Source: Gigaspora rosea (Eukaryota > Glomeromycota > Glomeromycetes > Diversisporales > Gigasporaceae). Taken from it: a DNA stretch of 64,000 nucleotides. The translations under genes were made by a program, and so were the position numbers. Positions 13,035-24,613 of this stretch are shown here, piece by piece (position 1 is the stretch's first letter; every line of letters starts with the position of its first letter). The stretch spans positions 148,545-212,544 of the forward strand of contig QKWP01000566.1 of the NCBI GenBank assembly GCA_003550325.1, written 5' to 3'. The notes beneath the pieces were generated by a model, which searched no databases, was not told the DNA's origin, and saw nothing but the letters and a program-made list of their open reading frames with translations.

Positions 13035-13916
13035 TAAATATTTTAATATATAAAATAGTAGTTTCAGATATTAAACAGTAATTCAACATAAAATACATTT
13101 AAATTTTTAAGCAAGATGTAAAAATATTTAAATAAGCAATATATTGTATTGTTAATAAATTTAACATATTTTTGCAAAATAATGCACATGGGCGTTATTT
13201 TGAATAATAGCCCGAATTAAGCTTAATTTAGACCAAAATTCATAAATTTACCCTGCGCATTTTTTCATGAAAATATTGTATATTATTTGCAATATGTAAG
13301 AAAATAAATTGATCTTTAATTTTTAGTTGACTAAATCTAAATCATATTTAAAATATCAACTCAACTAAATCAAGAAATTTATTATTGACTATAATTACTA
13401 TTTACGTTTATGAATATTATATTGTCTAAAATTTATATACAATTACTCAACTATTAGTTAGAAAAAATTTAAAATATATATACTTAGAATAAATTATGCT
13501 GTTTCAAAGTTTACAAAGATTCTATTCTAATATATATTTGTATAAGTTATACATAACTTGATACTTCTTACTTAGTCACTTATACTCCTAGCTCTTTATA
13601 GTGAAACTCTTGTTATTTAACACTAATCATAAAGGGCTGTTAGAATGGTTGCTTGATTCGACTATTTTGATTTTTATGTACACCAGATGATTAGCTAAAA
13701 CTCATATGACTGTAATCTTCATTTTTATTTAAAAAAGATGTAGGTTGTTCATCTATATTTCACAGAATATTGAACAAATCTGTAAATTACCTATCACCAT
13801 AATATAGAACTTTCACTTGGATACTAATTAATAGTCATATATCCATTAAATTTAATATGAAAACGGATAATGGATCCAAGCTATATTATATATTTTAAAA
13901 TTCGATTAAGTACTTG

Positions 13917-14049
13917 TTATTGGTCATGTTGTGGATGATAACTGATTATTTACTAGGATACTGTTTTTATGACGTGACGAAGGTCACGTCATAATGCGGT
14001 ATCTGCTGTGAAGAAATCAGCAATTATCAGCCACAATTTGACCAATAAT
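13917..14049. mobile_element. Foldback element with a central perfect palindrome
   Basis: The outer arms TTATTGGTCATGTTGTGG and CCACAATTTGACCAATAA pair. The centre at about 13969-13992 holds ATGACGTGACGAAGGTCACG-type palindromic sequence. It is a small non-autonomous DNA element of unknown family. Confidence 0.6.
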
Positions 14050-14052
14050 TTG

Positions 14053-14233
14053 CTTATCTGACATGCCTGGCATAAACAACGAACGATTTTTGTGTAAGTT
14101 ATTCGGCCACCTCTTAATACAAAGTTTTATCACCTTTTAAAGAGGTAAATGAAAATTTGTGTATTTGTATTAGAAGGAGGCCGAATAACTTATACAAAAA
14201 TCGTTTGGTGTCCACATAAGACATGTCGGATAA
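14053..14233. mobile_element. Foldback element with 55-bp arms
   Basis: The left arm contains ACGATTTTTGTGTAAGTTAT and the right arm ATAACTTATACAAAAATCGT. Pairing extends outward to TTATCTGACATG / CATGTCGGATAA. It abuts the previous foldback almost exactly. No target duplication was recognised. Confidence 0.65.
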
Positions 14234-15196
14234 AATAAATTATTTAAGAATTTCATATCGGCATGTTTGGTTAATCACATTTGAGTAACCCCAAAATTTT
14301 GGGGTCCAAATATAGATCAATTTTTATAGACAAATTATTATTTACAAGTATACTAAAGTATGTAGTATATTTTACTATATAAAAATATAACTACTGTATA
14401 AACTTTTTAATATTAAAGCAAACTCATATTTGTACATAGTGTATATAGAAGCACTAAATAGAAAAGATCTAACTTGAATAATCATAGTATTATTAATAAA
14501 GATATATATTTGTATATAAATTGTCTCCACTAAAACAACATTGATAAAAATTACCACATAGAGAATATCGTGTAAGATATTTACCAAATATTCCTACAAA
14601 GGCATTCTCACTGCTAAATACTTGATTCTGATGATAGTTTTTTAGATGCTTCTAAATTTCTCATATCATAGCTTTTTTAATATTATCAAGCTCATAGTTA
14701 GGTAGTGGCAATATATATACAAAGACAGTATATAATGGTCCTTATGTTTTATTGTTTCGTAACGTTTAAGACCACGTTGAGTCTTGTAAGATCGTGAACG
14801 TGTACAAAGAGAACAAGTAAATCTTGAAGTACTAATTGAATTAGACGTAACTAGCTATTTTAAATAGTTAATATATAAAATAAAACTTATATAACAGTAA
14901 ATTCTACTATACTATATACCTATTGGTCAAAAAGACGATGGGTTGAGGCTTTGAACAATGGGTTTCAATGCGTTTACTTATATTTTTTATAGTAAATAAA
15001 TATTTATGATGTGTTATTTAAATGATTTTCATACTCACATGATATTAAAATAGGGCGTAATCAGTGCGTGATCTAATAAATTTTGGGGTACTATAGTATA
15101 ATTTTGTGACCCTAAAAACCAAACATGCCAATATGTTATAATTTGGTGCACCTTACACTGTAATGCACCTCTATAGTAGCAAATACAAATAATGAT

Positions 15197-15236
15197 TAGA
15201 GTTAGAGTTAGGGTTAGGGTTAGGGTTAGAGTTAGT
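15197..15236. repeat. Interstitial TTAGGG-type repeat
   Basis: About six units of TTAGGG or TTAGAG in a row. This is the vertebrate/fungal-type telomere repeat in an internal position. The short threonine/leucine-repeat open frame across it is an artefact. Confidence 0.8.
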
Positions 15237-15724
15237 ATTGTAGGATTCAAATTTTTTTGTTAAAAATGCAAAGGGGTTACTCTAGTAAAATTTTGAGAAA
15301 CATAAAATGGATGCACCATGGTGCAGGTGACCATTTTTAAAATCAATTATTTAATTATTAATTAAATTTAATAATAAAATTTTTTTATTTTATTGTAGTA
15401 AACCTTTAATATTAACTATATATTTAGCAAATTTGAATACAATATGATAATATCATGGGCTAAAAAATTACCTATTCAAAATTCCAGTTATTTAAAAAGA
15501 ATCGCTTGATTTTATTTTGTTGTATCAAAAAAGATACTTTAAACAATAGGGCACTAATGCAATCAATGTTCAGAATTTGAATAGGTGGTTTTTACCTAGT
15601 GGCCACAAGCAAAGCCATGATTATCTAGTTTTGCAGGTCATAATATAGTATTTGAGTAAATGTCAAAATTTAAAATTCTAATTGAGGAAATTTATCTGAC
15701 CGAGTTTCTCTTACAAAAAATTAA

Positions 15725-16150
15725 GCATTATTTGAATTAATTGCTAATGATTTATTTAAATTTGCTAGTGAATCTTCATCATGCGATAAGTTTCTTCACA
15801 GTTTGCTAATGTAAAAGCATTATTGGGATTAATTTCTAATGACTTAGTTAAATCTGTTAGTGATTCTTTGTATCTTTTAACTAGATAAAAGGTTACACCA
15901 CGGGATCTTAATGCGTCTGCATTATTAGGATTAATTTTTAATGATTTATTCAAATCGGCTAGTGATTCTTCATATTTTTTTTATTAAAAGGTAATTTATT
16001 CCACGGTATTCTAATGCAAATATATTATTAGGATTAATTTCTAATAATATATTTATTTTCAACTAATTTATTTAGATCTGTTAATGCTTCTTTGTATCTA
16101 TTCATTTTAAAATATGCTATGCTATATGAAAATGCGTGATTTAGATTAAT
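15725..16150 (-). pseudogene. TPR-repeat protein fragment (broken)
   Basis: Four or so successive tetratricopeptide-like units can be read on the minus strand. They have the pattern RYKEALTDLNK..., EINPNNIFALEYRGINYL, YEESLADLNKSLKINPNNADAL, and RYKESLTDLTKSLEINPNNA. They lie in different frames, so at least two frameshifts separate them, and stops occur in the first spacer. Each unit is close to 34 residues, typical of TPRs, which form protein-binding solenoids. TPR genes are a large family in glomeromycetes. The 5' end stops where the truncated Fanzor copy begins near 16160, so the two were joined by a rearrangement. It is a dead fragment rather than a gene. Confidence 0.75.
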
Positions 16151-16159
16151 TGTTAATGA

Positions 16160-16896
16160 ATGATTAATCTTTCTTTTGATCACATCATATAACGTTTTCT
16201 TAAATTCACCTCAGTTAATTGACTCTGATATTTATCGTGATGAACACAGAGTCTTGAGAATCTAGAGAAATCACTCTTACAAAATTCTACAACATTCCCT
16301 CCAGGATCGTATCCTGTTACAAATGATCTAATACCAGGATCCAGACTAATCATTCCCCCTTTTTTCTTATTTCTCATGGAAAGAGGTATTGGTATGTGCA
16401 AATAATACATGTTTAACTTATCTTTTGATATAATGATCTCGTTTTTATTTTTCATATCAATCGCTTCACTATTCTTGATATTTTTCAAAAAAGAAAAATG
16501 TCCTCTTTAACGATCATAATCTACCCTCTTTATTCGGATTTGATCTTTCTTACAATGTTTCTTTGATTTAAATTTTAGTTCAAATTTTTGTTTCTTTTTT
16601 AATTCAATTTTGAGATTCTTTTTGAATTCCAGAAAGGCATTATCATGGATCGATGATGGAGTCTTCAACACCCAACACTTGTCCTTGTCGTTTTCGAAAT
16701 TTTCCTTGTTTATCACGAGCTTGCGCACCAACTTTAGATCCTTTATTCCTGACTTGTAAATTCTCAAACTTTGATTGTAGGTCCATCTGTACGTGCCCAT
16801 CCATCTCTTCAAAATTGCTTGTTGTTTCTTGTTGGGATACAACTGAATTTTGTGCATCTTTAAACTTTCATTTTTATTGAATCTATTAAAAGTCAT
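16160..16896 (-). pseudogene. Truncated Fanzor (TnpB-like) copy
   Basis: Read on the minus strand, this matches the first two thirds of the Fanzor gene at 35191-36474. The landmarks are KMHKIQLYPNKKQQAILKRW, then the basic KFKSKKHCKKDQIRI stretch, then the RuvC-I motif ISLDPGIRSFVTGYDPGG. A stop lies after RVDYDR at about 16507, so two open pieces remain. The RuvC-II, zinc-ribbon and RuvC-III parts are missing. Homology ends around KRY, about 16165, against TPR sequence. No recombinase sequence lies upstream; instead a tail of the 187-aa gene family follows at 16905. It is a dead copy made by internal deletion and end loss. Confidence 0.88.
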
Positions 16897-16904
16897 AATA
16901 TTCG

Positions 16905-17045
16905 CTCATTTGATGCGAGAGTATCTTATATCAGAGATTAAAGGTTATCGATGTAAATTTCACATTTTAAATTTCATATTTTTGTAATACTGTAATTTTC
17001 ATGTAAGTTAATTGATTAAGTTTAATATATTTCCTTTTATTACCT
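16905..17045 (+). pseudogene. C-terminal remnant and 3' flank of the 187-aa gene family
   Basis: The plus strand reads SFDARVSYIRD then a stop at about 16941. This is the same ending as the 187-aa protein encoded at 32475-33038 (AFDARVSYIRD). The following roughly 100 bases also match the 3' flank of that gene, with shared AATTGATTAAGTTTAATATA and TTTCCTTTTATTAC. Only the last dozen codons survive. The remnant is placed back to back with the truncated Fanzor copy, the same relative order and orientation as at the intact locus. Confidence 0.8.
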
Positions 17046-18359
17046 AATTCGTATCAGAAATATATATACATGATGACGATCAGCTCTCTATCAAAATTAA
17101 AGGTATTTTTTTTGATCAGAATCATATGTTTCATACACTATTCGATTCATCTTGGTGAGACAAATCGAACAATTTTAGAATCATTAATTTTCAATTCATA
17201 AGTCGTGTGTAAATTTTAATATAAGTTGATCCGCCCTCCATCTTGATTTTTTTTATAGATGATTGTTAGCGCTTGTGCTACTCTAAATTACTTTTCTGGT
17301 AAATTTTAGTTGTATTAACATTTATTTTTGGTAATTGATCTTCTTTGACTTAATTTTTTTAGAAATTTTGGGGTTCACAAAGTAGTCTATATTCTCGTAA
17401 GAGCAGTGCATGCGCAAGCTCAAGTGCTCTCAAATTTTTTGCTTATCGAACATTGGTTGTATATATAGAATAAATTGCGATTAAAAAGGAGGTCTAAAAT
17501 GCACGAATAAAATCTTAATTACTAAATATAAGACAATTACCTAACCTTAATTGGTAAAAAAATTGAAAATAGTTGCAAATAAATAACGTTATAAAGGAAT
17601 CCATTATTATTAAAATGCATAAATAAATTAACAAACATATTGCATATAATTACCAAATGTAAATTATTTAAAAAGCTTAATAATCGATAAAAATGCTATT
17701 CATTCATATGTCTATTTTTTTTCACTTATTGATATTTTAAAACATGCATGCCTTATGAACATTAACACTATGAAATTACCAAAAGTAGTTCTTTTGTGTA
17801 ATTCTGCCCGTACATAGTTAGGGTATTTTGCTCTGAACAATGTGTTTTCTTTTTTTGATAGGTAGTAGTTTCAGACCCCGGATCTAAGTTTTGGGCCACG
17901 AACAATGGTTTGGAACCATAGATCCTGGTCTGGGACCAAAATAGTTCAAAGCTTAAGATAGTGGTCTTGAACTGTTATAAATTAAAAATGTATAAATTAC
18001 AATGCTTGAATAAATAAAAAGGGCATAATTCATTTTGCTCAAACAAACCAATTTCGTAGTCTCACCAATAATCAATAACCCAATCTAACTTTAAAAACCT
18101 GATTTATCCCAATTTAGCATAAACCCATACCATCCTACTTTGCATCTGAATTTCGCCCGATTCTGAATCACCCAAATTCAGATTAAGATCGTTAACCCTA
18201 AACCTCGCAGCGCATACATAACTATTACTCATTGTTATACGATATGTAAAACAATGCTATCTAACTCAGATATCCGAACAGATATCCGGTGTTATGCTCA
18301 ATTTTTTGTTTCATTTTTTTTATCATTATCGTTATCGTTATTTTTTGAATTACTTATTT
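17046..18359. other. Gene-free stretch
   Basis: No gene or clear element was recognised. Around 17818-17960 GGTCT/GGACC-type words recur (GGTCTGGGACC, TTTCAGACCCC), which may be a decayed element. Confidence 0.4.
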
Positions 18360-18369
18360 TGATATAGTT

Positions 18370-18720
18370 TGTGACGCAGTTAGGTGATTAAAGCTTCAAT
18401 CGAGAGATTGAAATTTCAAACGAGTGATTAAAACTCCAATCGAATGATTAAAGCTCCAATCGCGAGATTGAAGCTCCAAGTGGATGATTAAACTCTAATC
18501 GAGAGATTGAAGCTCCTATAGGGATTGGAACTGTTTAACCGTTTAAAAATTGCTCTATAGTTCCGGGCAAAATTATGTTGGTCATGAGCCGGAATTATTT
18601 TAATGCCAGCCAAATTAAACGGTTTAACAGTTAAACAATAAACGATTAGAAAAAATTTTAGGCGGTTCCAATCCCTAAGCTCCAAGCGAGGGATTAAAAA
18701 TCCCACAGGAATTAAAGATA
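18370..18720. repeat. Minisatellite of GATTAAAGCTCCAATCGA units
   Basis: Imperfect units such as GATTAAAGCTCCAATCG and GAGAGATTGAAGCTCC recur at about 20-25 base spacing. A hAT-like element (18519-18677) is inserted in the array, which continues after it. Confidence 0.75.
18519..18677. mobile_element. hAT-like element (159 bp), TAGGGATTGGAAC family
   Basis: The ends TAGGGATTGGAACTG and GCGGTTCCAATCCCTA are inverted. The flanks AGCTCCTA and AGCTCCAA match at 7 of 8 positions. A second family member, reversed, is at 41961-42120. No coding capacity. Confidence 0.85.
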
Positions 18721-19254
18721 TATAAGGGTGTAGTTTTAGTCTGTGAAGGAAAGAAAGATTATTAAAACAATTGTTAATAATTGTGGATAATATTTAGTAT
18801 TATTGTAATAATCCAACGTATAAATTTTTCTAATAAAGAGAAACCTATAACCTGTAATTATGTGTGTTAGTTTTTTGATTTAAACCATTCTGAAAAACCA
18901 AAATATAAAAAACCTATTCATACCCATTATTGCGATTCTTTTATTAATACTTAGCATTACATCACGAATTTCAAAATTAATCGGCAGCAAAACTATTAGA
19001 GCGAGATCAAATTTCATTATTACACTAAAACGAAAAAGAATTACAACACAATAAAATAGGAATCAAAAGTTAAATTACCTATTATCATTTTAGAATGACA
19101 ACATTATAAAAAAAATATAGATAACTAAACTCCCAGCGCATGGTCAGGCGCATGACTTGTTTTATTTTATGAAATTTATAAAAGAATTTCTATTTTGCGT
19201 AGGATGTCGTTAATGTGATCGTTTTTTCTTTTATTTATTTAAGATTTTAATTAG

Positions 19255-19765
19255 TCAAACAATAAACTTAGTTCCGGAATACAATATTTCTGGTATCAAT
19301 ACATATCAATATATATTTGCCCCTGCATATTATAATTGTTTTGCTGCATAAGGCGAATTATGAAACACTCGTGAGTAATACATGAGGTACACTATCAACA
19401 ATGGTCAAACAATGGATTTCTTTTTTTGCTTGAAAGTGCCCTTTGTTACATGATAGAACTTACCAGAACTAGAGTGTCCAGACTTATGCAATTGCATTTT
19501 AGACGCATAAAATCAGCAGAATAAAAGCCAAACTTGATCTAAATTTGACTTGTAATTATTTAAACAATTACGATGTGCATCGTAATAATTGCTAATTATC
19601 AGTATTCTATTTGTTTTTTAATCCCTTATTTAATTATATTGATATCGCATAAAAAATACGAGCCTGGACACTACCAGAACTTTCTAATATCACCTTTTTG
19701 TTTATTCATAAATTCATACAATGATTTGAGTAAACATTTATAATTTAAATATAAATATCACACAA
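19255..19765. repeat. Fanzor upstream module, copy 1
   Basis: Once the 203-bp element inserted at 19471-19673 is ignored, this stretch aligns with 34500-34805, the region just upstream of the better IS607 copy. Shared text includes AATAAACTTAGTTCCGGAA, TTTTTTGCTTGAAAG and TTTATTCATAAATTCATACA. A third, inverted copy of its first 200 bases lies at about 33840-34115. It probably contains the left part and promoter of the mobile unit, or is an unrelated repeat carried with it. Confidence 0.75.
19471..19673. mobile_element. hAT-like element (203 bp) with target duplication
   Basis: The ends AGAGTGTCCAGAC and GCCTGGACACTA are inverted and resemble those of the 2.5-kb element at 29262-31809. The 8-bp CCAGAACT occurs on both sides (19463-19470 and 19674-19681). 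The related sequence near 33838-33866 has ACCAGAACTTTCTAA uninterrupted, which represents the empty site. Confidence 0.9.
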
Positions 19766-20335
19766 ATGTATCTTCCCGCTAGTAAAATTCAAAAACGTAT
19801 GGAGTCAGAATTAGCACGTTACGAAAATGTTCAGATGAAGGAAAGATCAAACATTTGTCCACACCTAATAGCAAATGATTCTACCTTGTTGAAGATATTT
19901 CAAGATTGTTTGGAGACCATGCGCAATATAAACAAAAGAAAAAGATCTGTTACTCAAGAATCAGCTCGGACAAACAAAAAGCGAATATTGAACAACAACG
20001 CAAATACCTCAAAAAATGATACCCGGATCACGAATTTGTATCAGACGTTGAATCAGGATTTAATTTCAAGAAAAAAGGTTTTTTATCCCTTCTGGACCTA
20101 TGCATCAAAGGAGTTATTGAGAAAGTTGTGGCTACCATCATTGATCCGAATAAGCACAAAAGATTATGATTATGAAAAAGAACAGTTTTTCTTTTTTGAA
20201 AAAGATCAAGAAGAGTGAAGTGATTGATATGAAAAATAAAAATGAGATCATTATTTCAAATACGTATCATTTGCACATACCAATACTCTTTTCATGAGAA
20301 ATGAGAAAGAAGGAGGAATATCCTGGTGTTAGATT
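19766..20335 (+). pseudogene. Decayed IS607-type copy: recombinase remnant joined to Fanzor remnant
   Basis: The open frame from ATG 19766 (MYLPASKIQK...) leaves the true frame after ten codons because of a one-base loss relative to 34806. In the neighbouring frame one reads a MerR-like helix-turn-helix (TYGVRISTLRKCSDEGKI), then a serine-recombinase N-terminus (ICYSRISSDKQKANIEQQ) and FVSDVESGFNFKKKGFLSLL. Three stops interrupt it. At about 20160 the sequence jumps to the Fanzor region just before RuvC-I (DYDYEKEQ, then IDMKNKNEIIIS, then RNEKEGG) and ends in a scrambled LDPG motif near 20330. So both genes are partly deleted. It keeps a recombinase segment that the copy at 34806 has lost. 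Confidence 0.85.
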
Positions 20336-22045
20336 ATCATTGTTGGCGTAACTTTATGTTATTATATTATGGCAATAGTTACAGCAAGTTACAGCAATTC
20401 GCTAATACCTCTAATGATAATCAACTCAGCTTCGAAGGTAGAAAATTCATCATTGAGGAATATTTATTTGGTATTTAAAAAAAATTACATTGGCACGACT
20501 TTTTTAATTAATTAAATGTATTGCTTTCTCATTAAACAATACGCATCTTATTTAATTAATAAAATGTATTGTTTTCTCATTAGACAAAACGCATTATTAT
20601 TTTTTCATTAAAAATATATCGTTCATTATTAATTTATTATACGAAGCTACATATATATCTTGATTAGCACATAATTATGCCAGTATGACTCAATTGCGCT
20701 TTATATTAATAAAGATCAGTGATTTCTTTACCACGATTATTGTTTAATTATTGTTCCTACTAACTAGTGTTGAACAAAATTAACAATTACTGTGCAGCAT
20801 GCACAAAATAAGATATAAAAAAATTTTTTTGACAGCATGGAAGACTTTCTCATTTTTCAGAAATGCACAGGTTTGATCATGAAGTAGTTGACAAATCATA
20901 AAACCGTTTTATAATCATGTGATACGCATTTCGTCAAAACAGATAGATACTAGTTAAACAACCCAACCAATCAATGGGTGCAATTAAATATTACAATTTC
21001 TTTATTATATATATTAAAAATTTCGTATTGTAAAGAATAAAATTATTCATCCAAATTATAATACAATTTACAAAATGCAAGAACTTAATTAACAAGGTTT
21101 TTGGTAACAAGTTACACGTCCTTTATTAATATTTTTTTAAAATTTCATATAATTAACAAAGCTATATTATCGTATAAAATGTTTCTATTGAACCAAACAT
21201 CTTCTAAAGAACATATGCAACTTTCGAAAACAGTCTGCAAAAACCTACAAATAAAATAAACAAGTTGATTACTTAAATAATAATAATAATAATAATAAAG
21301 AAAACTAACGTTAAGCTTCACGAATTAAGTAGTACAATATTTTTTATTACCAGTACCTCTTACTATACGGTTGATAGTACTTCAACTCTCAATAAATCTA
21401 CCTTTTATTCGCGTGATGTAACATGATGCAACTAGATTTCTTGAAGAGACATCGCTACGAAGCTATTTTACCAGTAAAGTGTTGCTACGACAATTAGACC
21501 CGAAAATTCTGGTTTTACTATATAAATACTTATGTAACGTTGATCCCGGAAATTATCGGATCTCATGCTTCTTAGATCAGTTAACAGAAAAATTATCATA
21601 ATGATAAATAATTTATGCTACTTAACTGTCGCTTGTTCACATAATACAACAAGGTTTCACAGGGGTATGAGCTGTGAGCTCGATTTAGGTATAATCGAGA
21701 GAAGTTTTGCAAGGGTAGTAAGGGAGCAGAGACTGGTTTTGACGAGTGAATATAGTAGTAAGAGGTAAGGGTTTGAGGGGTTAGAGGTATTAACGTATTT
21801 CTTGGTCAGATCATCCCCCTCTCTTTTAAAGTAGGCATCGGCTTATACAGATATCTCGATGCATATAGACGCATATAATATTTACAATATTAGACAAGTA
21901 GCTTTGTTTATCCGATGAACTATGAAAATATCGGTACAATTTAACAGAGGGGGGTAGCAGTTTGGTGCGTGAATAAGTTATTATCACGATATCATTAATG
22001 CACCCACAGATAGCGGAAAGTATTTGGAGTCGAATTTGATCGTAA
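20336..22045. other. Gene-free stretch
   Basis: No gene was recognised. At about 20505-20605 a TTAATTAATTAAATGTATTG / TTTCTCATTA phrase is repeated twice in tandem. The short open frames at 21565-21768 and 21826-22116 have no domain and straddle non-coding-looking sequence. Confidence 0.4.
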
Positions 22046-22402
22046 GATATCTGGGCCCGCAAGGGGCATCCACTTATTTGCGCGGGTAATACAAGCTCCT
22101 GAGAGGAAATAGCCAATCGGAGAGTGCAAATTTTGACTATTCCGGATCAGCCCGACGAAGAATTCGAACACGCGTAAATACGCAAAAACTAATGTTTAAA
22201 TCAATCTTAGTGCATTAATTAAAAATGACGGGAATGAAATTTTACTTATATTAAGCACCACTCTAACCCTATAGCCTCTAACGTTAAGGCCCTAACCCTA
22301 AATTTTTATTTCACGCACTTAGTTTATTTACAAAATCAGATTTCCGTTTTTGGGTTGTGTTACCTGTGCAAATAAGAAAAATGCCGCAAGGGCCCAGACA
22401 TC
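22046..22402. mobile_element. Shared-core DNA element, terminal repeat type 1
   Basis: Inverted ends GATATCTGGGCCCGCAAGGG (left) and CCGCAAGGGCCCAGACATC (right) continue inward to CTTATTTGCGCGGGTAA / TTACCTGTGCAAATAAG. Between them lies a core with GCCAATCGGAGAG, CCGGATCAGCCCGAC, GGGAATGAAATTTTACTTA and CTAACCCTAA. The same core occurs elsewhere in the window between different ends. No coding capacity. Confidence 0.7.
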
Positions 22403-23630
22403 GACGCCAGATATGTTAAGTATTGGTGCGATTAATAACGGTATTATTTGATTTCTGCGACAATCAGATAAAAAATTAAGCTCAAACTAATGCTGTAATG
22501 ATAATAAAAAAACAATAAATTAAAATTTTTTATTAAAATTTTTTTACACGATTTTTTTTTCTCTTTCGCTTTTGAATTTTTCATTTACAAAAAGCAAATC
22601 CAATTTCTGTTAAATTCAAAAAAAAAGAAATGAAAAAGATAGTGAATATTTATAAACTAAATACTGAAGTACTAGCTCGTCATGATATATCTTATAAATA
22701 AATTAGTATATAACTTATGTTGATAATACGTTCTTGACTCAATAGGTTAAATGTTATCTAATATAAAATAGCAATGCAAATATTGATATTTTGGGATTTG
22801 GGAAAATTTTGGGATCTGAGATAAATTTGTGATTTGGAGCGATTTTTGAATTTGGGGATATATTTAAAAGCTGGATACTATTTGGGCATCTGGAAGTTGC
22901 AATATTAAAATCCGAAATAGGTTTTAATTATTTGGAATTTGGGATTTTATCTTGGTTATTAATCTGGATTGTAAGTATACGTTTGTTCGTGAAATAATAT
23001 TTCTAAGATTATGTGATATTTTCTGGATAGGGAGCCAGTGAATTTATGCGATTGTTGTTGATATAACAGTGTAATGTTTAGGTGATTTAGGTAAATTTAC
23101 ATGTATTCAAAAGTTACGGATGAGTTGTTCAGAGTTTAGTTGATATTGGAGTTTTAAAGCGGGGGTATTTTAGTAAATAGTACATGTAGTAGTATTTGGA
23201 GTGATGTAATACGATAAAGCCTGGAGAGATACTTCGTTAAACTAAAATCAGGACGAATTGAAAACAGACGATAACAGTATAGGTTTACGGGTCTTAGATA
23301 CAAACGATTTATTATTATCGTGTAGGACGATATGATTGTCGTAAGATTTTTGTGATTTTGATCGATCAAGTTAAAAAATTATTAGATTTTTAAAATGTTA
23401 TAACTTCTGCTCTAGTCAAGCAAATTAAGTCATGTAACTTGTAAATAATTTAGTGAATCGGCTTGATTGCATGATACTCGATCATTGATCGATTTAGATT
23501 AATGATCGAGTAACAGTTAATGGGCTCGGACAACAATAGGCTAATCAATATTCGATAATACTAATCGAGATTAAAAAAATTTTTAATGCGTTTCTGTCTA
23601 AGATTTGACCCAAGTGTGCCTTTTATCGAT
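22403..23630. other. Gene-free stretch
   Basis: No gene was recognised. Bases 22780-22960 have loose repeats of TTTGGGATTTGG. Bases 23440-23540 contain the inverted words GATCATTGATCGAT and ATTAATGATCGAG. Confidence 0.4.
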
Positions 23631-23906
23631 ATGCATATCCGCTTATTTGTGCAGGTAACGCAAATTTCTAGTGAGGAATAGCCAGTCGGAGAGCGTAGCC
23701 CACGAAGAATTCAAAGATAAGTTAAAGAAGAAAAAAGCGAAAATACGCAAAAAGCAATATTTAAATCGATTTTGGTGCACTAATTAAAAACGATGGGAAT
23801 GAAATTTTACATACAGTAAGTTTTGTTCTAATTCTATAGATTATAACGTTAAGGTCCTAACCCTAAATTTTTTTATCTCACGCAATTTAGTTTATTTACC
23901 AAATTG

Positions 23907-24201
23907 GGGGTCGTCTAAAGCCAGGTGCGTTCACGTGATATAAAGCCAATCAAATCGTAAAATTTGATCTTTACGGATCAGCCCGACAAGACAAAAACAA
24001 AGAAAAAAAGTGAAAAACGCTGAAAATACAGTATAGGAGCATTAATAAAAAATGTCGGGAAGACAATTTTACTTACAAGTTAAGCCCTAACCCTAACCCT
24101 AACCCTAACCCTAACCCTTACCCTAACCCTTACCCTAACCCTTACCCTAATTTTAATTAAATTATCAAAAACATATAAACGCACCTGGCTTTAGCCATCC
24201 C
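23907..24201. mobile_element. Shared-core DNA element, terminal repeat type 2, nested
   Basis: The ends GTCGTCTAAAGCCAGGTGCG and CGCACCTGGCTTTAGCCATC are inverted. CCAAATTG lies directly on both sides (23899-23906 and 24202-24209), giving an 8-bp target duplication inside the surrounding element. The core has AAGCCAATCAAATCGTAAAA, ACGGATCAGCCCGAC and a telomere-like run. Confidence 0.85.
24084..24150. repeat. Interstitial CCCTAA-type repeat
   Basis: About eleven units of CCCTAA with some CCCTTA variants, inside the nested type-2 element. Short CCCTAA runs occur at the same relative place in other shared-core elements, so the array belongs to the element family and need not mark an old chromosome end. 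Confidence 0.85.
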
Positions 24202-24613
24202 CCAAATTGGGATTTGTACTACTGTAACGAATAATTTTTTTTCTTGTCATGTTTGTCTAATAATTCATTAGGTTGTCAAATATCTTTTATAATTGTATTG
24301 CTATAGCCATATTAATTTTACCTTTCTAGTATTAGGCATTATTATATATTTTAATTACATAGATGTTACTCAAGTAAAAGTAGTAGTAACGAAGTAACGT
24401 ATTGCTTTTTAATTTTATACACAATATTTTGTCTAACCTATTAAGTTGTCACATACTTTCCATAATTGTATCAATTGTATCGCGATGGTCATGTTAATCT
24501 TACCTTTCTAGTATTAGGTATTATTATGTATTCTCAGTAGCTTAATTATACGGTAGTTACTCAAGTCGATGTTGTAATAACATTACCCGCGCAAATAAGT
24601 AAAATGTACATGG

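Larger units (their letters stand above)
23631..24613. mobile_element. Composite: type-1 shared-core element with nested element and internal duplication
   Basis: Left tip ATGCATATCCGCTTATTTGTG and a right-hand match TTACCCGCGCAAATAAGTAA (24582-24602) are the inward parts of the type-1 terminal repeat. The core (AGCCAGTCGGAGAGCG, then GATGGGAATGAAATTTTACA) is present but shortened. A different element is inserted at 23907-24201. Beyond it, about 24240-24400 is repeated at about 24415-24575 (TTGTCTAA...ATTAnGTTGTCA, then TTACCTTTCTAGTATTAGG). Whether the right tip belongs to this element or to a neighbour is unclear. Confidence 0.55.

Noticed and set aside
15035-15250. Leu/Thr-repeat open frame
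   Set aside because: It is the translation of the TTAGGG array.
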